Source of the DNA: Ophioceras dolichostomum
Taxonomy: Eukaryota > Ascomycota > Sordariomycetes > Magnaporthales > Ophioceraceae
Direction: 5' to 3'
Length of the DNA: 64,000 nt
NCBI GenBank assembly: GCA_003049485.1
Contig: PYST01000005.1
Location: 62,001 to 126,000, forward strand
The position numbers and the translations under genes are program-made. Below the pieces are notes generated by a model that was given only the letters and a program-made list of their open reading frames with translations, did no database searches and was not told the DNA's origin. Position 1 is the first letter of the stretch; every line of letters starts with the position of its first letter. Below, piece by piece: positions 52,900 to 64,000 of the stretch.

Positions 52900-53669
52900 C
52901 CATGACTATCGTCAGTATCATGCATGGTGAGCCGGAACGGCATGATGTCGCCGTGGCTGAACTTTCCGAACCCTCAGCGACGTCCCAGATGATTTTGTGC
53001 GCGTCGGGGTTGAGCTTGCGGAGGAGGTCGACGGGGTGTGCCCGCTTGGGGGACTCCTTCGGCGCAGGCGAGTCTCCGGGTCGACCGACGGCGTGTGTGG
53101 AGCCACAGCATTGGACGGGCGTCGTCGGGGCAAGAGCGTTGAAACCACTTCAGACATTCCCTGGCGGACGCGTGGATCTCGAACATCGATGGCGTCCGGG
53201 CGGAAGGGCACACTGAGCCTTCCAGTCTAGGGAGGGCCCAGGTGGTGCGGCACTGCCGCAGTTCGCAGTCGTCGTGGTGCAGCGCTGCCTTCTAGACGAG
53301 CTCGACGTGGAGGTGGCTGCCCGCCTTTGTACCCTGGGATCGAGAATGCTGGATTCGGGTTCGGGCGTTCGTGAACCGAGGGGTCTGGGGTCTGTCGGCT
53401 CCGCGCCGGTTGAGAGCGGCTTGGTCTGATAGGACGAATACGCGCAGCCTGTCCACCGTGAAGGGCAGCGATGGGGTCCAGCAGGTCGCGTCTGCCGCCG
53501 CCGGGAAGTCGACGACGAAGCGTCGGCCTGTGTGAGGCGGAAGGTGTGCAGCAATAGCAGGATGAGGTCGGTGTAGTGGGAGTTGACATCGCCGAACCAG
53601 CTCGTCGAGGATCCTCTCTAGGAGCTCGAATAGGAGCGATATTAGAGAGGGTTTGGGCTTCGTAGCCAT
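52900..53669 (-). pseudogene. Frameshifted remnant of an F-box-like/hypothetical gene
   Basis: From ATG 53669 (MATKPKPSLISLLFELLERI, an F-box-like start), protein-like blocks appear in different minus frames: FGDVNSHYTDLILLLLHTF in another frame near 53.53-53.59 kb, then RRFVVDFPAAADATCWTPSL and DRLRVFVLSDQ back in the first. The first frame meets a TAG at 53292-53294, beyond which it continues KAALHHDDCELRQCRTTW, then TPSMFEIHASARECLKWF. A third frame carries VDLLRKLNPDAHKIIWDVA near 52.98-53.04 kb. At least two frame changes and one nonsense codon (possibly CAG to TAG) are needed to read it through. Missed introns could explain part. The F-box assignment is weak. Confidence 0.45.
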
Positions 53670-54018
53670 GATGAAAATTCCTTTGTTTTTGAATGCAACA
53701 AGCGAAGGTGGTTGAGTGTGTTTTGCCCGCCGGTGTCTAGATGGGCCGTAGATGGAAAAGATAGGCGTAGGCATAAAAGCAAAGTTGTCGGGGGTTTTTG
53801 GCCGTTTATAAATTCGCGAGGCAGTTGCGGTAAATGTTGCCGCGCAGCCGGAAACGTCGATGGGAATATCATGGGGCTCCTGACGTGCACCGTAGTGTGG
53901 ACACTGTCAAATCGCTCATAGTACCTCACCAAGAAGTGCACATTATTTTACTACCTGTCTGGGAGGTTATCCACGCATCATCCATCCACTACCTTCAATA
54001 CCACCAGCCGATGCTCCG

Positions 54019-57000
54019 TCATACCCTATAGCCCTTCAAAATATGCGCAACAACCCTCTTGAACGCCTCGCTCTCGGCCGCCACGGGCTTGAAGCGGATG
54101 CCGTGGAAGGGGTTCAAGTGGACCTTGATGATGAGGCACTCGAACTCGACGCCGTCGAACTCGGGCGGCGCCACGCAGAAGAACCCGCCCTTGACCTCGA
54201 CGTACGTCACGTTGACGCCGTAGAACCGCGCCTTGAGCGAGTTGCGGATCTCGAGGACGGACTTTTGGGACACGAGGCTCGAGTCCAAGTAGCCGGACCA
54301 GCGGACGGGTTTGTTGAGGTTGTGGCGGCTGGGGAGTGGCGGGGGTTCTTGGGGTTCTTGAGGTTGTTGTCGTTGAGGTGTTTGGTTGCTGCTGCAGCTC
54401 GTGCTGCAGCTGGTGTTGCTGCTACTCTCCCCGGGCTCTCCTCCGGTCGAGGAGGTGGGCTTGTCTTCGCCGGAAGTTAGGAGGAGGCGTGGAGCCCCCG
54501 TAGGCTGCTCGACATGGCTGTGGGATCGTGGTCGTTGGGCGATGGAACCGATGGAACGTTGGGCGGCCGCCCTAGAACTGCTACCCGCGAACGCCGCCAT
54601 TGTGGCGAGGCTTAGCACCGAGCTGGTGCTCAAGGCCGATTCGGGTTTGATCCTAGGTGCGTTTGCTGCTGTGGCGAGGGCATAGCCCACGGCGAGACCG
54701 GTGCCACGAGACAACATGTCTGACTTATGTTTGGCTAGGTTGGGGCGCGACACTGCTCCGCGTGGATGCTCCCCAGCTTGGGGAGAGGTCACATTAGTTG
54801 CGCTTGTGGACGCCGCGCTTTGAGGAGGGTGCCCTGAGCTTCTCGGATCGGGAGAGACTCGCCCGGGTGCATCCTCCACGGGGTTGACGGCAGCATGGCT
54901 AGAGCCATGGTTCCATTCGACGTAGTCACGGGCGCTTGTGGCGGAGGAGTGGGAATATCTCCGCTGGTCCGGCGCCACGTGGGTAGAGGGTGTCGTTGTA
55001 GGAGCGAGATGTACGGTCGTGGTCGTAGCAAGGTGCGAGGGCGGCGTGCTACTTGGATCGGGAGAAGCCTGTCTGGCCGTGGCCTCCAAGCGGTTGATGG
55101 CAAGATAAGCGTCGTGCAGCGCGTGTTGCCACGACTCTGGTTCACGCGAGGTTGAACTTGAGTGGGAGGATCTCCGATTCTCTACGCTCCGGTCAAGCGT
55201 GCCCCTGGTCAAGTCGTCGGTTGTGGGTATTGTTGTTGCAGACCGAGGGGCACGTAAAGACTGGTGGCTGGGTTCAGGTTGTATCAGCCCAGTCGCACGA
55301 TCAGGGACGTCGGCATTCTCAGGGCCATCGAACAGGCTTGGTTGAACGACAACTGCGGGTATGGGCGCATCGAGAGGACGCGGAGGTTCATAGTGATGCG
55401 CCTCTGGGATATTGGAAGCCGTCGCTGGACCAATAGGAGCGGGTATCGGAGGGGTGTCCGATGGCAGAGCCCATAGACTGCCGAAGTGTTTGGCGAAATC
55501 GTATTCAGCGCTGTTGTGCTCGCCGTTGTCACGGCTGACATCGTGTGGGGAGCTGTTGTGGGCATCTTGGGCCGGCGGTCGCCAGGGACCTGAAACTGCG
55601 GGTAGGCGATCTCGCTCCGCCCCTTCTGAAGCTGTCAACGCCCAAGGATTATGGAAGTCTTTGGTGAATCGAAAGGCCGTGGAGGCTTCCGATTCTGGTT
55701 GTGCTACTCTTGGTGGAACGTCGCTCTGGGGATCCTCGGGCATCTGGGTAGAGGCAGGTTCGAAGGGACCGAAAGGGTTACTCATGGTCCTCACGTTCAC
55801 CGCATCCAGCACATGTGCTTCCCTTGGAGGACCCAGGTCTTGACCGGCAGCCTGGTCATAGGCAGGAACAAAGGAGTGGAGGCTCTGGTTGTGGGTTGTG
55901 GCGGCTTGCGGTGCCTCGGCGGCTGGTGGAAGACCTGAGCAGTGGTCTTCCATGACATTTTCGAATTTGCGATCAGCGAGACCCGGCAAGGATTGCAGCG
56001 CTGAGCTCCCCTGGGAGCCGACATTAAGCTCACGTGAGCTAGATATATCCCGCTCGGACTTTGGCTGAGTAGACGCTTCGTCATTCGCGAGGGCGGGCCA
56101 GGCCGAAGGAGGTCCCGTTTCGAGAGTGCTCCATGCCGCGGACGGCAGCGTGTCGGAGGAGATGGTGCCCTGGACACTGGGCCTGATTCCGGCGCTGCCT
56201 TCAACGCTGAACCAAGGCTGGGGGCCGGGCAGTTCGTGCCTGTGGGGCGACGTCGCGCTGGTGGGCGACCCTTGTAGATCCGCGTACGGCTTTAGCCAGG
56301 GGTGGTCGAGAGCCTCAGTAGCAGAAAGTCGATCTCCTGGCGAAGCCGAGAGCAGTCGAGCTAGCAGACTCTCTGCTGACTCGGTGACACCGTTCGCCCT
56401 CAACCCGTCAGTTGGGAAAGGAAGGTTGCCGGAGACATATCGGTGCAGCAGGCCTAGGTCGGTTAGGAAGAGCCGGGTGGTCAAGAGGATGTAAACCACT
56501 GCACCGAGCGACCACATGTCGACGGCGTGTGGGTGGTCTCGGTCCCGCACGAAGCCGAGCATCTCGGGAGCAATGAAGCCCAGCGTACCCCGCTGAAGCG
56601 TTCCCAACGTGGCCTGTTCCGGACGGAGGCGTCTGCTGATGCCAAAGTCGGAAATCTGAACGAGCCAGTGCGGCCCGGTCGAGACAACGAGGATATTCTG
56701 GGATGCACAGAGCGGAGAGGTCAGCTAGACTGCAGGTTAAAATTGGCTGACAAGGCCAGGTCTGGGTGTTGTCGACTTACCCTAGGCTTTAGGTCGCGGT
56801 GGGTAAAGCCGTTCTCGTGCATGTATCCAAGACCTTCTGCCAGCTGGTATGCTATGGCTCTGGTCTCGTCTTCGGGGAAAGCCCGCGTCAGGTGTGCCTG
56901 CAGGTCTCCGTGCGGCACGTACTCCATGGCGATGTAGATCGATCCGGGGCTCTCGAACCAGCCAAACGATGGGACGAAGGAGGGGAGATACTTCAAGTTG

Positions 57001-57409
57001 TCAAGGCCCACGTGTCAGTGGATATATCATAGGTAGTCAAACAATGGGACGACATGTGCAGAACCAGACTTGGAAAAGGCCCTTGACAAACCTTAGGGTT
57101 AGAGAACTTGATGATAGCCTCCAGCTCCTGATAGTAGTCGATTCTCCCAGACTCCTTAGCGTCTACCGGTATCTCCTTCACGGCCCTGACCTTCGGCCCG
57201 TCAGGGCGTGCCGGCTGATCGCATGTCTCCAGCCAGACGGTGCCGTAGCTCCCCTGGCCGAGGCGCCTCTGACGCACCCATTTCTCCTGAAGCTGTATCT
57301 TCCTGTCGCGGCCCGTCGCGCCGCGGCGGTAGAACTTGTGTAGGGTGTAGTCTGAGAAGAACGCGGCCTCGAGCTTGGAGTCTTGGACTAAGTCCGACGG
57401 AGTTGGCAT
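54019..57409 (-). CDS. Protein kinase with disordered middle and conserved C-terminus
   Basis: Model complement(join(54019..56697, 56781..56990, 57092..57409)), 1068 residues. Donors are GTTTGT and GTAAGT; acceptors are TTGAAG and CCCAG; all junctions are phase 0. Kinase domain about 45-310: glycine loop GQGSYG (51-56), lysine in VKEI (about 78), acidic C-helix, HRDLKP (170-175), DFG (193-195), a short Thr-rich activation loop (LGTLQRGTLGFIAPEM), and DMWSLGAVVYILL. The overall pattern is CAMK-like. Residues about 330-950 are Ser/Pro/Thr-rich and disordered, with recurring short blocks. The last 100 residues form an ordered domain (PVRWSGYLDSSLVSQ...SLKARFYGVNVTYVEVKGGFF...NPFHGIRFKPV...FKRVVAHIL), similar in position to kinase-associated C-terminal regulatory domains. 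Substrates are unknown. It is divergently transcribed from the GT28 gene. Confidence 0.88.
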
Positions 57410-58947
57410 CGCGTCGCGCCGGCCTAAGCGGCCGTGGTGTGGGTAGGATTAAGGTTCGTGATCGCGGAGGAGGAAGGGTGGACCCGGAGATTCGGTGGGA
57501 CAGGTGCATGTCGTTCTTGCTGTCTCTCCTGCTCTCTGCATTATTCCGTACGGAGTCTTCGACTAAAGGCACGGAGAAATGCTAAAACAAAAGAGTCAGT
57601 AGCCGGTAAATATGCCGTGCTTGGTGGTGTTTAGAGAAAAAGCGCATACCTGAACATGTAGTGCGTTTTGGCGAGCCTGCTTTCCTGGCCAGGCCAAGGC
57701 CAGGCAGAGGGAGGCTGAGGGAGGATGCTTGACAGAGACCATGAGGCCAGTGTTGGCACTCAGCCCTAACCTCCTCACTGGACAATAGGGAGCCTCAGTG
57801 CCAAGTGAAAGCGCTGTGACGTTTGGTGGGGCCTAGCACAGGTGCCCTGCTCAGATTGGTAAGCGGAGGATCCTGGGAGCGGCTCCGCCACCAAATCTTC
57901 TGCACCTCATGGAATCCTGATCGTCAAAACTACCACCTCGAGACCAGACTTGTTGTCCCGTGTCATTGTTATGTCCGTGTTTCCTTCCATGTGGGATGTG
58001 GGAAAGAGCACTACTGCCAATAGCGCGTCGAGAGGTCGATCGCCACTTCTAAGGGTCGTGGTCGAGGGCTCAGGATCAGTGGTGGGAAACATCCAGAAGT
58101 CCTGTCGGACCGATATCGCACAGGGTCGCCAAAGTCGACCTCGAGGAGGCAGCTCGAGTTCGATGGCAAGGACCGCGCCCATAACAGTCAATGCCCAGGG
58201 GCACACTATCCATCCTTCGACAAAGCTTCTTCCCTGCCTTTCTCGACGATGCCGCAGATCAAGTGTGACTGCGTGTCAGCTGAAGGCCGCAACCAAGGAC
58301 GTGCGGCGACCAAGTGGCCCGACACCGCACCATCAGTCAGTCAGCTTGGTCCTCCGGCGGCTTGTGAGCGGGAGAGCAGCACACACAGCACACGGCGATA
58401 TTCTCCGAAAGTCCGGCCCCCGTCACAACAACACAACGCCGCAGCACTCCCCCTTGAATTTGCCTAATAACTGTTAACCCTTCGTGGAAGCCACTCCAAA
58501 AATATCATTGGCCCTTGTTTTCTGCTCATCGATCGGACTTTTCAACCAGGTCGTCACCAATCCATTAGTCCGACGGTAAGTGGGCCAAGACAATGCGGTT
58601 TTCAACGCTAGACGGGCAGACGACCCCAGGCGAGCTCAATGTCTCTCAAGGGAGTCAAGGCAGACCTGGGCCGGCTAGGTGATCCATCCTAGGCAAACAC
58701 GAAAGGCCGAAAGGCCAATCTACTACGTAGTAGGAGGGTCGTATGTATATCGACGAGGAGCCTCCGAGTGGAAGTCACACTTCGCCCTAGACACGCGTTT
58801 CGCCCAACTCCGACTCCGTGACCCATTGACGTCCCTGACTCCGTAGCTTTATCGAAGTCCAACGGAGAATCGCCTTTCTTGGTCTCTTTGCTGCTTCGAG
58901 CGGATTTCCGTCTCTGCACGTGTCGTCGCCGACAAGGATATTACACG
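57410..58947. promoter_or_regulatory. Divergent promoter region, kinase and GT28 genes
   Basis: About 1.5 kb between two divergent genes. No supported CDS: the frame at 57950-58477 starts at a non-ATG codon and has Ser/Arg-rich composition. No operator was recognised. Confidence 0.5.
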
Positions 58948-61900
58948 ATGCGTGGCCCAGTGGCCGAGATCAGAGGTGAGTTTCTAAACGCTCATTGCCA
59001 GTTCAGGCTGAGTTGGAAGGGACCACGAGTCTTCATACTAACTGCCTCCCCCCTTCACATGGTTCGGCCTCGGGTAACAGACGATGGCCGCATCGATATG
59101 GTGCTGGACCCTACCCTCACTCGACGCATGTCAAGATGGCTTCCGGACGTGAAGCGGCCGATACGTACAGACGTGCCGCCAGTCACAGACAACGAATTCG
59201 ACAGCCCCCTGCCGGCATATCAGGAGCGAGAGTATCCCATCCAGCCTGACCATAGCGGCCTCATGCTCGTCAGCGAGCTCAACAACGAGGCTCCTCCCAC
59301 TTTCACTTACACCACCACCACCACCACCACCACCACCACCACTGCCCCTACAGCGACGGCCCCTCTACCCCGCGTTTTCTCACCGTGGGCGGTCCGGCTC
59401 AACATCGTGATCCAGGTAGTGGGCAGCCGGGGCGACGTCCAACCATTCATCGCTCTGGGCACGGAGCTGAAGCGGCACGGCCACCGCGTGCGAATCGCGA
59501 CGCACGACACCTTCGCCGACTTCGTGCGCGGGTCCGGCGACGAAGATCGCCTCGAGTTCTTCCCAATCGGGGGTGACCCGAAAGAACTGATGGCCTACAT
59601 GGTCAAGAACCCGGGGCTCATCCCGAACATGAACAGCCTGAAGGGCGGCGACATCCAGAAGAAGCGGCGCATGGTGGCCGACATCCTCGACGGGTGCTGG
59701 CGGTCCTGTGTGCTTCCCGACCCGCTGACTGGCGCGCCCTTCGTGGCGGACGCCATCATCGCGAACCCGCCCAGCTTCGCCGGCGTGCACCTCAGCGAGG
59801 CGCTCGGCATACCCGTGCATATGTTCTTCAGCATGCCGTGGACTGCGACTCGAGCGTACCCGCACCCGCTGGCCAACATCAAGATGAGCAGCTCGGAAGA
59901 GGACTCTCAGGTGGCGAACTACCTGTCGTACAGCTTAGTTGAGTGGATGACTTGGCAGGGGTAAGTGCGTGCGGCCGCAAATGGCCTCGACGATTTCACC
60001 CGGTTGATGAGACGGCTTTTCTGACGTTTGCCTGGATATGCACCGCTACAGTCTTGGAGATGTCATCAACAAATGGAGAAAAACACTGGATCTCGAGCCG
60101 GTGCCAATCTCGGAGGGCCCCAGCCTCGCTTCTACGCTCGAGATACCGCACACATACTTCTGGTCGCCCTCGCTGGTGCCCAAGCCGGCCGACTGGCCTC
60201 CCCACGTCGGTACGTCATCTCGGTTCTCATCCCTCGTCCTATGACGGCATCTGTTCGTCAAGATCCGAAGTCGTTAACTCGTGTGTGTGTGTGTGTGTGT
60301 GTGGTGATATAGACGTGTGCGGCTTCTTCTTTCGCGATCCGCCACAGTACACGCCCGACCCTGAACTGGCCAACTTCCTAGCCAGCGGACCCCCGCCGGT
60401 CTACATCGGATTCGGGAGCATAGTTCTCTCCGATCCCGAGAAGCTCAACAAGATCATAGTGGACGCGGTCGACAGCCTGGGCGTTCGAGCCATCATCTCG
60501 AGGGGCTGGAGCAATCTTGGCGGAATGGCAACCTCCGATGGCCCCTCAGCGGCGGCCGCGCCGAATATCCTCTACATCGGAGACTGCCCGCACGAGTGGC
60601 TGTTCCAACACGTGGCGGCGGTGGTCCATCACGGAGGGGCCGGCACGACTGCCTGCGGGCTTCGGTTCGGGAGACCGACTATGGTCGTGCCGTTCTTTGG
60701 AGAGTATGCACTTGCTTTTCCTGTTGTCTTCTTACATCGTTGTGCCCTTAAGCTTGCTTATCTTCACGATATATCGCTAACTCGTGCGTCTGCCGCCCCC
60801 GACCCCAGCCAACCGTTCTGGGGAAGCATGGTCGCCACAGCAGGTGCCGGACCGAAGCCCATCACGCACACGGAGCTCACGACCGAGAACCTCGCCGAGG
60901 GCATCAGGTTCTGCCTCAGCCCGGAGGCGGCCACCGCGTGCAAGGCGATGGCGCACAAGATCAACCAGGAGTCCGGCGTCGCCCAGGCCGTCAAGTCCTT
61001 CCACTCGAACCTGCCCCTCGAGAGGCTCAAGTGCGACATCCTGGAGAACCAGCCGGCCGTCTGGGCGTACAAAGGGAAGCGCGGCGAGCTCAACATCTCG
61101 AAGCTAGCGGCGGAGGTGCTGCTCAACCGGATGAAGGTCGAGCGCTCCCAGCTGAAACCGTGAGTGATTCGTACCGCCCAACCTTTACCTGCCAGCTACG
61201 TCCGCTGCAGTAGCCTTTGATGTCCCTTAGGTTTTCATTCAGCATCAGACACTCACAAACAGCCGCACGCGGACGACTCTTCCAACAGACTCAAAACCAA
61301 GCAGATAGTGATCGAAAATCAGCGCTGGGACATCGTGACCGCCTTCTCGTCCGCCGGCATCGGCGTCCTAAGCGACGTGACCCTATCCGTGTACGACATG
61401 TTTGCCGAACCGGCGAAGGAGTACAGTCGCGCCCGGAAGGAACAGACTGCGCTCCTTGAAGAACCCGAAGATGACGACGACGACGACGATGCTGCTTCTA
61501 GAATCACTGCCACCACCACCACCACCACACAAGGCCAGGGCCAGAGTCCCCTCCGCAGCCCCTCCACCGCATCCATCCCGCCCTCCACACCCTCCACCAT
61601 CCAAACCGGCCTCAGCGATCCCTCCTCCCCCTCCACCTCCATCTCAGCCGTCTCAGCCGCCTCAGCCGCTTCCATCTCCGCGGCATCGACAAAGAGCGGG
61701 AGCGGAAGCAGCAGCAAGAACAGCAGCAAGAAACGCTCCTCCAAAACCAAAAAATACCTGGTCCCCGTCGGCGCCGCCGCGAAGGGCTCCGCGCTGGGCG
61801 TCGGCAGCGTGATCAACGTCTCGACGCGCGCTCTGCTGGTCGACATGCCGCTGGCGACCGCGGAGGGATTGCGCCAGATGCCGAAGCTGTACGGCGGCGA

Positions 61901-62434
61901 GGTCAGGGATTATGGTCCTATCACGGACTGGAAGAGCGGCGGCGCGGTGGCGGCGAAGCACTTCGCGTACGGCATGACGGAGGGGATCGCGGGGATCGTG
62001 ATGGATCCTATTAGGGGAGGACGCGAAGGGGGTGCGTGGGGGGCGGTTAAGGGGTTCGGGAAGGGTATTGGGGGGTTGATTACGCAGACTAGCTCTGGTG
62101 AGTGTCCTTTTCTTCCTTTACTCTCTGTTTTGCGTCGTTTTTCCTTTCCCATTTCGCAGGTGATCTTTTGAATGGTGGGATTGGAAGCTGACGTGTCGTT
62201 TGTTTGTTGGTTGTTTTAGCCGGCGTAGGTATCATCGCGTACCCGGGACAGGGCATCTACAAGTCCATCCGAAGCCTGGCGAAGTCCGGCACGCGTGCTA
62301 CCGTGATGGCGGCCCGGTACGGCGAGGGCGAGTACATGCTCCGCAGTCTGCCGTCCGGGGAGTGGCAGGTCAAGACGCAGCGCGTGCTGGAGGTTTTTGA
62401 CAGGCTGATGAAGAGGGGTCGCGGGTCGGGATGA
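58948..62434 (+). CDS. GT28 sterol-glucosyltransferase-like protein
   Basis: Model join(58948..58975, 59081..59960, 60052..60209, 60313..60703, 60809..61159, 61289..62097, 62220..62434), 943 residues. The first intron (58976-59080) has a GTGAGT donor, ACTAAC branch point and AACAG acceptor. It gives [14 protein letters not shown], the usual family start, so the longer continuous frame across it is misleading. The N-terminal Rossmann half begins near 116 ([20 protein letters not shown]). The nucleotide-sugar half carries [27 protein letters not shown] and the hallmark HHGGAGTT (461-468), then VPFFGDQPFWG. These match UDP-glucose:sterol glucosyltransferases (ATG26-like), but the GRAM/PH regions of ATG26 are absent. 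A C-terminal extension (about 605-943) has a poly-Asp/Thr/Ser linker and a Gly/Ala-rich amphipathic region ([33 protein letters not shown]). A poly-Thr run sits near residue 90-100. Confidence 0.93.
60281..60304 (+). repeat. (GT)n tract inside intron 3 of the GT28 gene
   Basis: About twelve GT units directly upstream of the GTGATATAG acceptor, replacing the usual polypyrimidine/branch region. Confidence 0.85.
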
Positions 62435-64000
62435 GATGAGGGGATGAAGGTACCTATTGGTGATGACGATGGTGTTTTAGCGGCTCTGCGAAAGGGAAAA
62501 TGAAGTGCGATGCCATCGGAGCTCGAAGTGGCGGTGTAAAAGGGAAAGGCTGGATTGGAGGGTTGGACTTATCTGAAACAACGGTTGGGATGGGGGGATG
62601 TAACGGAGATCGGGGGACACATACACAGATACAGGGGGCTTGGGTTGGAGCACACACTCGAGGAATCTTTTGTCTTTCCTGTATTTTTTCTCGTGTTCTG
62701 TACGTTTCCTTTCACTTTATTGATACCTCTTTGGCTTTGTCACATCTTGGACCAGCGTACGGGACCCGCGCGATGTTGTGAACTCTGACAATCTCCAGCC
62801 GAGCCTTCCGACAGCGTGCTGGGGAACACAGTCTCGACGCGCGAAGAGATGTTTGCGTCTCTCGTAAGACAGTATGATGGATGACACAACGGAGCTTTGG
62901 GGGCTGTTGATCAATGGTGGTCTCGAAAGACGACTTGCTGTCTCCCATTCCTACTACAGCTGGTATTGAGGTGACATGACGCTCGGGACTCGTCATGACG
63001 CAGACGTCGGTACCCCTGGGTCTGTGCCTCAAGGACGGCGCGGCGCCACAAGGCGGAAAGACCCGCTCCCCGCAGGCGGTAGACTGCATGGGCGCAACTC
63101 CAGATTGGCCGAACAGACCCGGGGTACGGTAGGTAGGTGGAGAAGGACGGAGTTGTTGGAAGATGTATAGCTGGTAGCTGGTAGCTGGTAACCAACGGTA
63201 TCCATGTCAGAGCTCCGAGGGGGGCAAAATGTCTACGCAACTTTGTAGCTCCTCTATCACCCCGTCATCCTCTTTTTCCGCAACAGATTCGCGATACGCT
63301 GCTGGCCGCAGACTCTCGCCGAGAAAATTAAAGAATAAACAACGTCGTCGTTCAAGAGGGCGCACATACTCGGCCTGCCGAGGCAGACTAGCCAAAGACC
63401 AGCATCCGAGTAAGGTGAAGCTTCATTCGGCTTAGAGGAATAGTCCGAACTCTATCAACACCTCAACACCTCTAGCAATGATTGCAACAGGTGTGTCATT
63501 TAGCTACGTAGGCACCCGACCGGCGATGGAAGGGAATGTTCGCACGAATCTATGGGAGGTCAAGGTCAAGGTGATGCAGCAATGCAATACTGGCAGGCTT
63601 GAAGTGATGAGTGATGCGGGAGTTACCAACGGCCATGCATTGCATTGCGTCCCTTGTGCAGTACAGGTCGTTGGTCACGTCCGAGGCCGCCTCGTCCCTT
63701 CCTTAACGACCGACGCCGAAGGACATGAGCTGGCAGATGGCACGTAGTGGGTGGGTGGCAGGTTAAATTTAGAAAGAGACCGGTGAGAGTCCACCTGCCT
63801 CTATTCCCCTCGCACCTGCCCGCACGGCCGTCCATCAAATACTCCTACATTCCAACAAGACCTTCTCACCTTGGTTCCTTCAGCTCCTCTTTCTAGACTT
63901 CCTCCTCACCACTTCTAAACCCCCACCTTCGTTTGGTCTTTATGAGCACTCGCTTCTTTCCACGCGATACCATACTTGTCTAAAACCGGCCTAGAAGAAT
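62435..64000. other. Right-edge intergenic region, no supported CDS
   Basis: About 1.6 kb after the GT28 stop. Short frames on both strands (for example 63478-63747, +) have no recognisable content. A GGTAGGTAGG motif and a TAGCTGG triplet repeat (GTAGCTG units) occur near 63127-63190. The pyrimidine-rich end (63800-64000) looks like a promoter or leader for a gene beyond the window. Confidence 0.55.

Noticed and set aside
56941..56970. Sequence resembling a tRNA T-loop on the minus strand
   Set aside because: It lies in the kinase coding exon and has no matching acceptor stem or A box.

Overview
This window looks like nuclear DNA of a filamentous ascomycete (Pezizomycotina, most likely Sordariomycetes). 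Genes are sparse and GC-rich with third-position C/G bias. They are interrupted by short introns (about 55-230 nt) with GTRAGT donors, CTAAC/CTRAY branch points and YAG acceptors. Several families are characteristic of this group: a HET-domain protein, a STAND/NACHT NLR with a fungal N-terminal domain, a YPK-type AGC kinase and a DUF7896-like zinc-finger protein. I saw no rRNA, tRNA, CRISPR array or intact transposon.

Layout, left to right. 0-6 kb is a gene-poor, pyrimidine-rich stretch. A single-exon BTB-like hypothetical protein lies at 6.0-6.8 kb (+), and a coiled-coil plus C2H2-like putative transcription factor at 9.8-12.5 kb (-). A long empty interval follows to 17.4 kb. Next come a cysteine-rich single-pass membrane protein (17.4-18.95 kb, +) and a four-exon NLR (19.3-22.6 kb, -). 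Back to back with the NLR is a decayed multi-pass membrane-protein pseudogene (about 23.06-24.36 kb, +). A repeat-bearing, AT-richer stretch at 25.2-25.6 kb is followed by one doubtful ORF.

The central part is housekeeping: a YPK1/SGK-type kinase with complete phosphorylation motifs (26.7-29.2 kb, +) and glucose-6-phosphate isomerase (31.8-34.0 kb, +). Just downstream is an uninterrupted (AG)n microsatellite of about 578 bp (34.77-35.34 kb). A beta-carbonic anhydrase-like gene (38.4-39.1 kb, -) lies divergently from a 97-residue conserved-looking small protein (40.5 kb, +). A HET-domain gene follows at 41.5-43.9 kb (-).

The right third holds a MYND-finger/pRiA4-ORF3-like fusion (46.4-48.0 kb, +), a trans-aconitate-methyltransferase-like enzyme with a mitochondrial-type leader (49.9-51.1 kb, +), and a cluster of microsatellites beside a frameshifted pseudogene candidate (52.7-53.7 kb, -). 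A 1068-residue protein kinase with a long disordered middle and a conserved C-terminal domain (54.0-57.4 kb, -) is divergent from a GT28 sterol-glucosyltransferase-like gene with seven exons (58.9-62.4 kb, +). The last 1.5 kb shows no gene.

The genes do not form an obvious pathway or biosynthetic cluster. The most notable theme is non-self-recognition/incompatibility-type genes (NLR and HET), with a head-to-head NLR/membrane-protein pair whose membrane partner carries several nonsense codons of the kind C-to-T (RIP-type) mutation would make. All exon boundaries come from reading splice signals and frame continuity by eye. Family names come from motif recognition, not from a search.
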